Source: Scytonematopsis contorta HA4267-MV1
Lineage (GTDB): Bacteria > Cyanobacteriota > Cyanobacteriia > Cyanobacteriales > Nostocaceae
Assembly (NCBI GenBank): GCA_019359035.1
Contig: JAHHIC010000097.1
Span: 1 to 59,677, forward strand
Reading direction: 5' to 3'
DNA: 59,677 nucleotides
The position numbers and the translations under genes are program-made. This document shows, piece by piece, positions 25,350 through 33,740 of the stretch. Every line of letters begins with the position of its first letter. The stretch's first letter is position 1. Below the pieces are notes generated by a model. That model did not search any database and was not told the DNA's origin. It saw only the letters and a list, made by a program, of their open reading frames with translations.

Positions 25350-25862
25350 AATGTTAATTAGTAATTATTAATTTTGACAAAACAGTATTTTAATTTCAGC
25401 AGAAACCCGCATCTAGTGTACTGTTCACGAGCCGCAATCCAAATAATGAAATATTTACTCAATATATGGGATATAACCCCAAAAACCTAATTAACAAATG
25501 GCGAGAATTTTATTTAATTTTATCCATAAGTAAAATTGTTTAAGTGTTTTTGATGTTTAAATTTACATCAGTCAAACCAACTTTTTTACTCAAATTAGCA
25601 GAGTGGTAACAAAAAAGGTTTTTTGCACAGCTAATTTTAAACAGTTATGGCTTACTACAATCCTTGTTAGTCTACAAGCATAATACCTATGGCGCGTATT
25701 ATTTAGCTTGCTCACTAAGTGATTAAGTTTTTAAGGAAAATTTCTTTTTCGGAAGTTCCTAAGTTTTGATATCAAGTATTTTTCCGGAATATAAAGTATC
25801 AACAGTGAATAATCACTTGAAATTATGTCTGAGTAATATTACTCTGAGGAGCGCTAGCTTAT
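25350..25862. other. intergenic region, about 510 bases, no gene seen
   Basis: Divergent region between parM (-) and the hydrolase fragment (+). A-T rich. No long repeats recognised; parM promoter elements should lie near 25350-25450. Confidence 0.4.
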
Positions 25863-26111
25863 ATGTTCAATAAAATAATTGGTAGCTCGCAGCCAAATGA
25901 TGAAAATAACAAGAATGGTTTGATTAAAGTATCAGGTTGTGGAAAATCCAAACCGCGAGGGCATGTAGTTTTTGTTCATGGTTTAGCTGGTCATGCGTTG
26001 AATACGTGGCATTGGCAAAGTCCAAGCGATAAAGGCTACCAAAAGCATGAATTTTGGTTATCCTTATTGGCAGGAGTCGGAAAAACCAATCATAAAAGAA
26101 TATCCTTTTAA
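25863..26111 (+). pseudogene. N-terminal fragment of an alpha/beta-hydrolase (esterase-like)
   Basis: GAGGAG Shine-Dalgarno 10 bases before ATG 25863. 'GHVVFVHGLAGHALNTWHWQ' and 'HEFWLSLLA' match the first strands of the serine-esterase family that starts with a V-H-G-L-x-G oxyanion loop and a W-x-x-x-x-F-W segment. After about residue 70 the homology ends (..GVGKTNHKRISF). The nucleophile and the rest of the catalytic domain are missing. It was probably cut by recombination with the sequence that forms the next frame. Confidence 0.55.
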
Positions 26112-26589
26112 TCGTCTATGTGAAAAGTATTTTCATTTAAATGAAGATTTTTTTGTTGACAATGCTGACCCTTTGTTTGACATTACAATTATTAACCAAA
26201 GTAGTGAATCAGTATTGTTAACTCATATAGGAATAGAAGTTATAAGTCTTTCTCATTTATTTTATTGTTATGGCGCTCCTGAATCTATCGAACTAAAAAT
26301 TCAAAGTGAGTATAGTATTAACATACCCGACATCATCACACAACTAGGCGGTCGTAAATACAGAGTACAAAATTACCCGGAACCATCAGACGTTGTTGAT
26401 TTAAGTGAAGTTATATTTATGAAAATTCAATCCCCAATTTTTTTAGAAAGTAAAGCTCCTTTTCGATACACTTTGCGTCTTAAAAACTATCAAGAACATA
26501 TGCCAAACAACACAATATTAAAAATATGGACTAAAACAAGTAAAAATATAGAATCTCGTTCGCCTGAACTCCATATATTTACAGCATAG
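26047..26589 (+). CDS. hypothetical protein, 180 residues, possibly a C-terminal fragment
   Basis: The frame begins inside the hydrolase fragment, and its unique part starts near 26085 ('KEYPFNRLCEKYFHLNEDFFVDNADPLFDITIINQSS..'). It contains beta-rich stretches ('VLLTHIGIEVISLSHLFYC') and ends 'TSKNIESRSPELHIFTA'. It resembles a beta-sandwich C-terminal domain but is not assignable. ATG 26047 has no Shine-Dalgarno, so the gene may be a 5'-truncated remnant fused at a recombination joint. Confidence 0.4.
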   Translation: MNFGYPYWQESEKPIIKEYPFNRLCEKYFHLNEDFFVDNADPLFDITIINQSSESVLLTHIGIEVISLSHLFYCYGAPESIELKIQSEYSINIPDIITQLGGRKYRVQNYPEPSDVVDLSEVIFMKIQSPIFLESKAPFRYTLRLKNYQEHMPNNTILKIWTKTSKNIESRSPELHIFTA

Positions 26590-26692
26590 CTAATTAGTGA
26601 GCACGGTTAACAACTTTCTAATAGAGAACCTACATCCATATATCCTCATTTATTATTTATTTTATTTTTTACCTAAATTTAGGTTGAATATT

Positions 26693-27160
26693 TCAATCAA
26701 CACGAAAGCCCGCATCTAAATTTACATTTGATTTGGATATAGCCATTGCTATTGGGTCATCATCTTCATCATCTTCATCATCCTCTTCATCCCCAGTTTC
26801 AAGAGCAGAAACAGAAGAACTAGAATTATTCTGGCTCATCTGTCCAGCTTCCCCACTCAAACCTGGTGGACTAATTAACATAACCTGGGATAAGTGTTCC
26901 AAATTGTAAAGCCGCTTGATTTTTATAATCTGCAACTCTAAATCAGATATTGCATCCAAAACCATCAACTTATGTTTTTCGGGATTCTCTCCTGACTCAA
27001 GTAAGTACAAAGGCAAATAATATGCCATCGCAGCCTTTAGGAATTCTTGACTACCTACAGTGTTACCAGATTTAATATACTCAATAAATTTGCCCTCCAA
27101 ACTATCTTTATTTCTCCTCAAAGCTAAAGTTACAACATCTTTTATATAATTACCACTCAT
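26693..27160 (-). CDS. acidic-tailed small protein, candidate ParR-like adaptor
   Basis: ATG 27160 (MSGNYIKDVVTLALRRNKDSLEG..) is preferred over 27187. N-terminal helices 'LRRNKDSLEGKFIEYIKSGNTVGSQEFLKAAMAYYLPLYLLESG' could form a DNA-binding helical or ribbon-helix-helix unit. A central helix and a Ser/Asn linker follow, then a run of D/E ('GDEEDDEDDEDDDP') and a C-terminal 'NVNLDAGFRVD'. Same strand as the parM-like gene, 1.3 kb upstream, with only plus-strand fragments between. ParR is the inferred role; no sequence family is recognised. Acidic tails can contact a basic filament partner. Confidence 0.5.
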   Translation of the reverse strand: MSGNYIKDVVTLALRRNKDSLEGKFIEYIKSGNTVGSQEFLKAAMAYYLPLYLLESGENPEKHKLMVLDAISDLELQIIKIKRLYNLEHLSQVMLISPPGLSGEAGQMSQNNSSSSVSALETGDEEDDEDDEDDDPIAMAISKSNVNLDAGFRVD

Positions 27161-27432
27161 ATCTTTATAATTAATACAAAATAACACAGTTTAGTGTGTA
27201 GTACCCCAATTTAACCTATATGCAAAATGCACGCCACTTAAATACGTTTCTACATCAAAAATTCACTTTACTTAAAGTTTTAGTAAAGAATTTACATATG
27301 ATTACTGCGAATTGATAACTGGTTTTGGTAAGTACGCAACCTCTCAAAATTATTTTTCACCAAGTTTTGAATAATCATTAACTTCAAATCAAATACAGTT
27401 GCTCCAGTCTTTTAATCTACTTCCACAAAGCC
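27161..27432. other. intergenic, no gene seen
   Basis: Between the divergent 26693-27160 gene and the 58-residue gene. Only AT-rich promoter-like sequence; nothing else recognised. Confidence 0.35.
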
Positions 27433-27440
27433 GCTAACGC
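27433..27440 (+). promoter_or_regulatory. RCTAACGC motif before the 58-residue gene
   Basis: GCTAACGC in the context AGCCGCTAACGC (as at 22870), 42 nt before ATG 27475. Confidence 0.5.
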
Positions 27441-27474
27441 GGAGATTTAGCGAATATATATTGGAGATATCAAC

Positions 27475-27651
27475 ATGCCAGTAGTTGTAAAAGCATATGT
27501 TAGCGCAATTATCATTAGCTGCATCTCTTCCCTGTTGATGACAAGTAATGTTTGCCAAAAACATCAGTGCCACCAATGGGTAACGGAAGAAATTCCAATG
27601 GAATATAATCAGGTATTCCAAAGAAATCTAAAGCAATTCGGTTTAAAGTAA
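27475..27651 (+). CDS. small exported/membrane-anchored protein, 58 residues (paralog of 22615-22779)
   Basis: MPVVVKAYVSAIIISCISSL, then LMTSNVCQKHQCHQWVTEEI, then PMEYNQVFQRNLKQFGLK. Hydrophobic N-terminal segment, Cys pair before H, W..E, and a strongly conserved end EY-QVF-RN-KQ-GL shared with the 54-residue protein at 22615. GGAGATATCAAC supplies a Shine-Dalgarno for ATG 27475. Flanked by the shared upstream motif and its own terminator. Function unknown; see finding on the pair. Confidence 0.6.
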   Translation: MPVVVKAYVSAIIISCISSLLMTSNVCQKHQCHQWVTEEIPMEYNQVFQRNLKQFGLK

Positions 27652-27675
27652 TCCAGGGCTAGAAAAACCTATAAT

Positions 27676-27706
27676 AAAAGTTACTACAAGTAGCTTTTAT
27701 TTTTTT
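27676..27706 (+). terminator. intrinsic terminator after the 58-residue gene
   Basis: AAAAGTTACT pairs with AGTAGCTTTT (one T-G pair) around ACA, followed by ATTTTTTT. Equivalent to the terminator at 22808. Confidence 0.65.
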
Positions 27707-27788
27707 CTTCAGCATAGAACGCCCCAAGACTTACGTGAAGAATATTTATTCTATAACGAAATAATCTTAAAGATTTAATGAATATTAA

Positions 27789-27796
27789 GCTAACGC
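27789..27796 (+). promoter_or_regulatory. RCTAACGC motif before the 27831 gene
   Basis: GCTAACGC, 42 nt before ATG 27831, with TATTAA at 27783-27788. Confidence 0.5.
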
Positions 27797-27830
27797 TTTA
27801 ATTAAAAGATAAGAAATACAGGAGATTTAA

Positions 27831-28205
27831 ATGAGTTCCCTAAATACTCAAAGTTGTATAAATTGCCAATATTATAATAATGACATTTTTGCCTGTGCTG
27901 TTAACCCAAAACACTGTGAACAAAATATTGGACAATACTCCGTAGAAAGTACAGCTTGTCAAGAGTTTAAAAACGCAGACCCCGTAAACAGCTTGGTAAT
28001 GTTAATCATCAGCTGTTTTGAAAGTTCATACATGGACGAATTAACCTCTGAAGCAACATTCACTAGTGTCGGTGAAAAGTACGCCATATTAGGAGAACAC
28101 TACAATAAAGGATGCCTAGAAACTAAGCAGCATGAAGATTCTTTCTGGATATCCTGGTCATTAGAGCCAAACGAACTCAAATTTACAATTAGCTGTTCAA
28201 GCTAA
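27831..28205 (+). CDS. Cys-rich small protein, 124 residues
   Basis: ATG 27831 with CAGGAGA upstream. N-terminal 'SCINCQYYNNDIFACAVNPKHCEQ' has C-x2-C and further Cys in a zinc- or iron-binding spacing, similar in style to the protein at 14694 (C-x-N-C start). The C-terminal half is acidic with 'EDSFWISWSLEPNELKFTISCSS', beta-rich. Function unknown. Ends in a strong terminator. Confidence 0.65.
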   Translation: MSSLNTQSCINCQYYNNDIFACAVNPKHCEQNIGQYSVESTACQEFKNADPVNSLVMLIISCFESSYMDELTSEATFTSVGEKYAILGEHYNKGCLETKQHEDSFWISWSLEPNELKFTISCSS

Positions 28206-28242
28206 ATATAGCCAAAAAATATCAAAGTCGAAAAATAATCAG

Positions 28243-28279
28243 TAAGCAAGCTACTCTCAAATGGCTTGCTTATTTTTTC
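28243..28279 (+). terminator. intrinsic terminator
   Basis: TAAGCAAGC pairs perfectly with GCTTGCTTA, followed by TTTTTT. Confidence 0.75.
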
Positions 28280-28485
28280 ATCCTGCTACCCAAAAAGTAA
28301 ATTTAATTATTTTTTTAGTAAGAATTATTTATTGAATTTGTATATTGTTTTTTAATAAGAATGTGCCTTATATCCCATCACTAACCTCCGGTATAGTGAG
28401 GGACTTACGGCACGAGAGTTAAAAGCTGTTGATTTCTAAATTACTAAGCACGCATAGTATTATCAGTACAGCATTGTAGCAATCA

Positions 28486-28769
28486 TCACTAATTACTGCT
28501 AGTCGCACTAACTCATTACCCAGTCAGCACAAGCTCACGACTAAAACCTAGATTTTAGTCAACCAAATTGGTAAAATCATTGATAGTTAACTAAATGTTT
28601 GCTGACTAACTCACGACAAACTCACTACTTGTATCCTAAAACATACTCCCAGAAACACAATAGCTGCAATCTTCATACAGCAAGCATTTTAGACAGATTA
28701 AGCCAACACGAAAACCTGACGCGATTGCCGCAGTTGTAGTGGAGTCGCGTTGGGGGACAAGGTATGCTC
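28486..28769. repeat. dispersed iteron element, copy A
   Basis: Noncoding. 11-bp-spaced TCA-type units start at 28513, 28524, 28535 and at 28611, 28622 (consensus TCACTACAAAC). Between the groups lies a core TCAACCAAATTGGTAAAAT (from 28559). The right end 28736-28769 carries GTGGAGTCGCGTTGGGGGAC and AAGGTATGCTC. Copies B (31.6 kb) and C (40.7 kb) have the same order of parts. Confidence 0.7.
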
Positions 28770-29402
28770 ATTACTAGTGCCTAAGATTACCATACGAGTG
28801 TATTTTTGACGCTTTGTTGGCAATAATTGAAGTACATAATAAAGCTTCTATACTACAATCTGGATTGGTTGTCAAAGACTCACAAAGTAATTAAATTAGT
28901 CCACAACACCTAGAAAAGACAGGGAGAACAAGTATGGAATAGTAATAGCACAACTAACTAGAACATAAGAACTATTAGGCGTTTTTGTGAAAAAAATTGG
29001 GACAGACGCGGCATTTAGCGTATGCCATTCAAATAGCTGTTATGATTAGGGTTGTTGCTTTGAGCAAATTTAACCAAAGCAAAAATTACCACAAGAAAAC
29101 AAAATTATTAACCAAAAAGGTAATGTTATGGTTGAAGTGATTGTTAAGCGACATAACAAACCTCTACGAACTGTGGTTGGAAACTAAAATTTGGGCGATC
29201 GCACTTAATCTCCCAAGCAACACTTACAAAAAATCAATGCTCGAAAGCACCAAGAATAAAGGATACTGTTGGCAAATTTAGAGTCTAATCCCTCACCCCA
29301 AGGATTTTATAGGTGTTTGGAATCATCATTTAAGGTATATCGCCAATTAAAAGCTCTTAAAAGGTCCGAAGAACCCAGGTGTAACTTAAGCAACTGGTTT
29401 CT
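28770..29402. other. noncoding region downstream of iteron copy A
   Basis: No intact gene. 29062-29080 resembles the repeated sequence GTCAAATTTGACAAAAGC seen at 33841, 34018 and 41158, and 29172-29203 (GTTGGAAACTAAAATTTGG plus GCGATCGC) resembles 33748-33775. The layout suggests a decayed copy of the region that precedes the mobC-like gene. Confidence 0.45.
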
Positions 29403-29592
29403 TCACTTGTCGGTCGGGTCAGGTTTACCAATACCCAATTCTTTCAGCTTCTGCTTTACATCTTCCCATTTGCTACCACAATAGTAATATTTTTTATCAA
29501 GGATATTGGCAACGTAATACCTGCTGATAACCCCTACGCTGAATTATTTGATAGTAAACAGGGCAAACAACTGTAGTGTTAGAATTTGTCAT
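29403..29592 (-). pseudogene. remnant of a small conserved protein (frameshifted)
   Basis: The minus strand from 29543 to stop 29405 reads GVISRYYVANILDKKYYYCG then SKWEDVKQKLKELGIGKPDP, a compact sequence with natural codon use but no start codon. In a shifted frame upstream, ATG at 29592 gives MTNSNTTVVCPVYYQIIQ. A single frameshift near 29540 would join them into a protein of about 65 residues. Family not identified. Confidence 0.4.
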
Positions 29593-29666
29593 AATTATAA
29601 AGTGTTTAGATTTTAAGGAAGATAGCCCCTAGCTGCTAACTATGGACTATCGGTTTTAACTAGTTA

Positions 29667-30560
29667 TCATCGCTTTTGATAAGTTTTGGGTGTCATCCCT
29701 GTCATCTGACGGAAGACTTTTGCTAGATGAGTTTGATTTGCAAAGCCACAATCTAGAGCAATGTCGCTAATTGAAATTGCTTGCTGTTTTAGTAATTGCT
29801 TGGCTCGTTCCACACGTTGTTGCAGCAAATACTGATAGGGCGTAATTCCCACTGATTGCTTGAAGGATCGGCTAAAGTGGGATTCACTCATGTTGGTCAG
29901 GGTCGCCAAATCCAAAAGAGATAAATCCTGCGCCAAATTCGCCTGCATGTAATCAATAACTCGTCCCAACTGTGATTGGGGGAATCCGTTGGCTTTGAAC
30001 TCAAGCGAAGGTTTGCTAACTGCATAGTTCTGCACCAAACGAGCAGCAAGCGCTGTTCCCAATGACTCGCCATACAATCTGCTAGACATACAACCCGTTT
30101 GGATTTCCGTCTTGAGCGCGAGGGCTAGTTGCTGGATTACCGGATCATCGACCAAACACTGTGGAATCAGTTCTATTTCACGCTCCATTAATTCCTGAGT
30201 GGTTTGATTCAGCAATGTTGGACAAATCGTAATCACCGAAAATTCGACTTCCTGATCCCAGTTTGTCCAGTGATTTAGAAATGCTGGGATAACATCTACG
30301 CGACCATTGCCATGGACATAGTGTTTAAATTTGCCGTCCAAACAACGCTCTACCTGAAAGCAGCTTTTGGGGTCTGCGAGCACCAGCGAATGTTGTAGAA
30401 GGCAATGCTCCACCGTTTCATGAGGAGGATGGCAGTAGTGGGTGAAGGTTAATCTTTTCCACCCGGTACGATAGCTATCGATCAGGGGTACTTGTGGAAG
30501 TACTCGCGTTGCGTCCTCCTGGTTTGCAAAGTCAATTGCGGAGATTGCAGGATTCACCAT
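29667..30560 (-). CDS. AraC family transcription regulator
   Basis: 297 residues. The C-terminal 100 residues are the double helix-turn-helix of AraC/XylS proteins: 'DLSLLDLATLTNMSESHFSRSFKQSVGITPYQYLLQQRVERAKQLL' and 'ISISDIALDCGFANQTHLAKVFRQMTGMTPKTYQ'. The N-terminal part (about 1-190) contains 'HYCHPPHETVEHCLLQHSLVL', a cupin-like sensing region of unknown ligand. Transcribed divergently from two SnoaL-like genes with an inverted repeat between, so it probably regulates them. G+C is visibly higher than in neighbours, suggesting chromosomal origin. Confidence 0.88.
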   Translation of the reverse strand: MVNPAISAIDFANQEDATRVLPQVPLIDSYRTGWKRLTFTHYCHPPHETVEHCLLQHSLVLADPKSCFQVERCLDGKFKHYVHGNGRVDVIPAFLNHWTNWDQEVEFSVITICPTLLNQTTQELMEREIELIPQCLVDDPVIQQLALALKTEIQTGCMSSRLYGESLGTALAARLVQNYAVSKPSLEFKANGFPQSQLGRVIDYMQANLAQDLSLLDLATLTNMSESHFSRSFKQSVGITPYQYLLQQRVERAKQLLKQQAISISDIALDCGFANQTHLAKVFRQMTGMTPKTYQKR

Positions 30561-30631
30561 AGCTGAGTCAAGATGTCATATTCCAAGCAGGATTGGGATA
30601 ATTTTAGCAGAATTGGATGAGACGGCAGGTT

Positions 30632-30660
30632 GATGACACCCCTATTGTAGGAGTGTCATC
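30632..30660. promoter_or_regulatory. inverted repeat between araC-type gene and SnoaL-like genes
   Basis: GATGACACcCCTA and TAGGaGTGTCATC form a 13-bp arm inverted repeat (one mismatch) centred near 30646, 21 bases before ATG 30681. It is a candidate operator; a stem-loop in the mRNA leader is the alternative. Confidence 0.5.
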
Positions 30661-30680
30661 CATTTTCTTTACCGAACATT

Positions 30681-31064
30681 ATGCCAAATCAACCTACATC
30701 AGAAATCGAGCTGCTACGTGCAGCCTACACAGCTTTCAATGCGCGTGACCTTGATGCCGCCCTCGCCCTTATGAATCCTGACGTGCATTGGCCGAGGGCG
30801 TTCAAAGGCGGTTTTGTCCGTGGGACAGAAGAAGTCCGTGCTTACTGGACGGAGCAGGGAGGCGAGATTGACGCACACGTCGAGCCGGTTGCCTTCAACC
30901 CGCAGGAGGATGGGCAAATCCTGGTCAAAGTCCATCAGGTTGTGCGCGATCTGGCTGGAGCTGTGCTTGCTGATGAGTACGTTGGTCACTGTTTTACCTT
31001 TAAGGATGGCTTGATTCAAGCCATGGAAATCTGTCTACTTGGATCTTCCGACCTCAGTACTTAG
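30681..31064 (+). CDS. SnoaL-like (NTF2-fold) protein
   Basis: 127 residues. 'EIELLRAAYTAFNARDLDAALALMNPDVHWP' is the standard opening of SnoaL-like polyketide-cyclase/ketosteroid-isomerase folds. It is followed by 'GGFVRGTEEVRAYWTEQGGEIDAHVEPV' and 'VKVHQVVRDLAGAVLADEYVGHCFTFKDGLIQAMEI'. Single-domain, cytosolic; ligand or reaction unknown. The next gene is a tandem copy (about 65% identical by eye). Probably under the divergent AraC regulator. Confidence 0.85.
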   Translation: MPNQPTSEIELLRAAYTAFNARDLDAALALMNPDVHWPRAFKGGFVRGTEEVRAYWTEQGGEIDAHVEPVAFNPQEDGQILVKVHQVVRDLAGAVLADEYVGHCFTFKDGLIQAMEICLLGSSDLST

Positions 31065-31110
31065 GGATGCCCACGCACAATAACTGTCCCATCGCCTTCA
31101 CCTACAGCTT

Positions 31111-31488
31111 ATGCAAAATCCTGCACCAGAAATCGAGTTGCTACGCGCAGCGTATGCAGCCTTCAACGCACGTGACGCTGATGCCACCCTCGCTCTCCTG
31201 ACACTAGACGTGGCTTTGCCGAGGTTCAAAGGCGGTTTTGCCCATGGACATGAAGAAATCCGTGCTTACTGGGCGGAACTATGGAGTGAGAAAGATATAA
31301 ATGATGAGCCGATTGCCTTTCATTCTGAGGAGGGCGGACGGATTTTGGTCGATGTACACCAAGTCGTTCGTGATTTGGCCGGAGCCATACTTGCTGATAA
31401 GCATATCGGTCATCGCTTTACCATTGAGCATGGCTTAATTCAGAGTATGGAAAACTGTCCACTTCCATCGTCCGGTCTCGGTGCCTAA
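31111..31488 (+). CDS. SnoaL-like (NTF2-fold) protein, tandem paralog
   Basis: 125 residues, same fold and order of motifs as the preceding gene ('EIELLRAAYAAFNARDADATLALLTLDVALP', 'GGFAHGHEEIRAYWAELWSE', 'LADKHIGHRFTIEHGLIQSMEN'). 46 bases separate the two genes; a tandem duplication that has since diverged. NTF2-fold proteins often pair as dimers, so a heterodimer is possible. Confidence 0.85.
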   Translation: MQNPAPEIELLRAAYAAFNARDADATLALLTLDVALPRFKGGFAHGHEEIRAYWAELWSEKDINDEPIAFHSEEGGRILVDVHQVVRDLAGAILADKHIGHRFTIEHGLIQSMENCPLPSSGLGA

Positions 31489-31569
31489 CAACGCCCATGC
31501 ACATCACACATAGTTTTATAAGTACAAACTAGTGACTATAATTACAAGCTACTACTGTTTGCACGTTCC

Positions 31570-31826
31570 TCACCACTCTATCACTACAAACTCACCACCA
31601 AAAGCTAAATTTTAGTCAACCAAATTAGTAAAATAATTGATAATTAACCAAGTTTTTGTTTACCCATTCACTACCTAATCACTACAAACTCACACGTCAC
31701 CCCATTCACATACTCAACACATACAAGGCATATACAGCAACCATTTCAGGCAATTATAGCACTCCACAAGAAAGAAAAGTGATTATCGAGTTGTAGTAGA
31801 GTCGGGTTGGGAGACAAGGTATGCTT
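31570..31826. repeat. dispersed iteron element, copy B
   Basis: 11-bp units start at 31570, 31581, 31592 and at 31668, 31679, 31690, flanking the core TCAACCAAATTAGTAAAATA (from 31616). The right end 31793-31826 has GTAGTAGAGTCGGGTTGGGA and ACAAGGTATGCTT. Same arrangement as copies A and C. The AT-rich sequence 31827-31991 separates it from the BRO-N gene. Confidence 0.7.
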
Positions 31827-31991
31827 CGTACAAGTTATCTCCCGTCCATATTAGCCCAATTTATGAAAAACTAAAATAAACAATTTTCAATAAAAAAATA
31901 ACAAAAAGTTAGGAAAAAAATGAAAAAAAGTTAATTCTATTTCTACCTAGAGAAAAGCTAATTTGGAGGAAATAGCACAAAATACTTATTC

Positions 31992-33740
31992 ATGCTAAGT
32001 AAAACTATCACTGTCAACAACAAAACAATCATTATAGCAATCGGTCTCCAACACCATGAGTGGGTGATTGCTTCTCTAATCTTAGCTCTACGAACAGATG
32101 AAGGAAAATATCCTGGAAGCGGCATTCTATGTCAAATTCCTACGGATTTCAAAAATTATCGATATGTAGAAAACAAAGAAGGTAAAGTACGGTTGAGGAT
32201 GACCGTAGAACATAATATATTAAGAAAATATTTAGTTGACAGAATCACCTATAAAAGCGTAAAAGAACTTCTCGAAATCATCGACAGTGTTGATATTGAC
32301 GAATTTTGGGATAAGCCCAAACCTTCACCAATCGCATATCTTCCCGATAATAATGTGAATGAAAATTACAATTCTCTTGCCACAGCTACGGATGAAAATA
32401 TAGAAAACCTTGAAATCACAACAAAGAGCAGCGGGAACGAATACGGGATAAACAACTCAGAAGAACTACTCAAACTATTTGTAGAAAAAGGCTGGGTACT
32501 TACAACAGAGGAAGGCTTCAAGACGTGGTATTTAGCGTATGATTTGATAACCAAATTTTACCCAGAGGAAAACCTAAATAATTACAACAAACATTTAGAG
32601 ACAGTATCAGTCCAAAATAAGAAAAAACTAAAAATTCACGATGGTAAGCAACATCGATACTACTGGGCAGTTTGCTACAATGGTGCAATAAAGCTAGTTT
32701 CCGAATATATCAATAAGTGGAATGATGTAAGATTATTAGCCCACAAACCGCTTAAACCAAAATTGTGGCAGTTTGAAAACGAATTAGTGCGGGTGGTTCT
32801 CATTGGCTCAGAACCTTGGTGGATAGCGGAGGATGTTTGTAATATACTAGAGTTACATACATTCCAAGCAGTATTTGGAAGCCATTATTCCCATAAGGAC
32901 GGTAAAAAAGCCACTACTGGTGGAGTTGACGAAGATTTACGCGGTGTAGTGTTTATAGATAATTGTCAAGAAGACCTGACAGTTGACGACGACTCATTAT
33001 GGTCAGCTAATCACCAACAAGGAACAGTAATCAACCATTCACAAGCAAAACTTACACTCCCCCAGAAATCATTCCAGTTAGACAACCAACAACAAGCAGC
33101 AATCATTAACCATTCTCAAGAAGACCTGATAGTTGACGACGACTCATTATGGTCAGGTCACCACAGACGAGTGGTAGTAAACGAAGCTGGCTTGTATCAA
33201 CTGATTTTTAAAACCGAAAAACCAATTGGCCGCAAACTAAGACGATTTGTTACTACGGAAATACTCCCCAACATCCGCAAACACGGCTATTATCAGTTAA
33301 GTAGCGCAACAGAACCACCAACACAATCTAAAATCGTATCCTACGAAGAGTTTCTCAAAAAAAAGGTGGCAATTCCCTCAACAACACTTGCGACTACTAG
33401 GGAAGAGGAATTCGGTCAACACCTGTATGCGGACACTGTGTGCTCTTTTGGAAAAAACAACAATTGCAATTACGAAAACCTTTATCAAGAGTTTGTACTT
33501 GACCCAAACACCTTAAATCTCGCTCTAGAACTCGATATACAAGTGATTGCAATTCTAGAAAAAAATTATGGTTGGAGTAAAGAGTTCCTAAGAGCTAAAA
33601 AGTATTTTCTTGTTAGGACTGCGGTAAGAGCTTGTCTGCAAGCAAAACTGCTAAATGAAAAAAACTGTCTGCTACTCGCACAAGTACAGGATGCAATGCT
33701 ACTACAATCACTTTGGGCTGCTAAGCAAGCAAACGGTTAA
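31992..33740 (+). CDS. BRO-N domain (phage antirepressor-like) protein with internal duplication
   Basis: 582 residues. The N-terminal 250 residues are unrecognised ('KLKIHDGKQHRYYWAVCYNGAIKLVSEYINKW' may be a small domain). BRO-N starts at about 258: 'LWQFENELVRVVLIGSEPWWIAEDVCNILEL', and finishes with 'VVVNEAGLYQLIFKTEKPIGRKLRRFVTTEILPNIRKHGYYQL'. In ordinary BRO-N proteins about 25 residues separate these halves; in this one about 90 do. The insert holds two copies of 'QEDL-VDDDSLWS' with an NHSQ-type spacer. The C-terminal 130 residues are helical with 'KNYGWSKEFLRAKKYFLVRTAVRAC'. Likely DNA binding; regulatory role inferred from phage relatives. Directly follows iteron copy B. Confidence 0.75.
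   Translation: MLSKTITVNNKTIIIAIGLQHHEWVIASLILALRTDEGKYPGSGILCQIPTDFKNYRYVENKEGKVRLRMTVEHNILRKYLVDRITYKSVKELLEIIDSVDIDEFWDKPKPSPIAYLPDNNVNENYNSLATATDENIENLEITTKSSGNEYGINNSEELLKLFVEKGWVLTTEEGFKTWYLAYDLITKFYPEENLNNYNKHLETVSVQNKKKLKIHDGKQHRYYWAVCYNGAIKLVSEYINKWNDVRLLAHKPLKPKLWQFENELVRVVLIGSEPWWIAEDVCNILELHTFQAVFGSHYSHKDGKKATTGGVDEDLRGVVFIDNCQEDLTVDDDSLWSANHQQGTVINHSQAKLTLPQKSFQLDNQQQAAIINHSQEDLIVDDDSLWSGHHRRVVVNEAGLYQLIFKTEKPIGRKLRRFVTTEILPNIRKHGYYQLSSATEPPTQSKIVSYEEFLKKKVAIPSTTLATTREEEFGQHLYADTVCSFGKNNNCNYENLYQEFVLDPNTLNLALELDIQVIAILEKNYGWSKEFLRAKKYFLVRTAVRACLQAKLLNEKNCLLLAQVQDAMLLQSLWAAKQANG
32961..33158 (+). repeat. internal direct repeat in BRO-N gene
   Basis: About 40 bp beginning CAAGAAGACCTGACAGTTGA at 32968 recurs with two changes at 33118, each followed by an imperfect copy of an AACCATTCACAAG-type segment. 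It keeps the reading frame. Confidence 0.65.

Noticed and set aside
29269-29484. 71-codon plus-strand frame
   Set aside because: Opposite strand to a more protein-like remnant (GVISRYYVANILDKKYYYCG..), low-complexity ending, no start signal.
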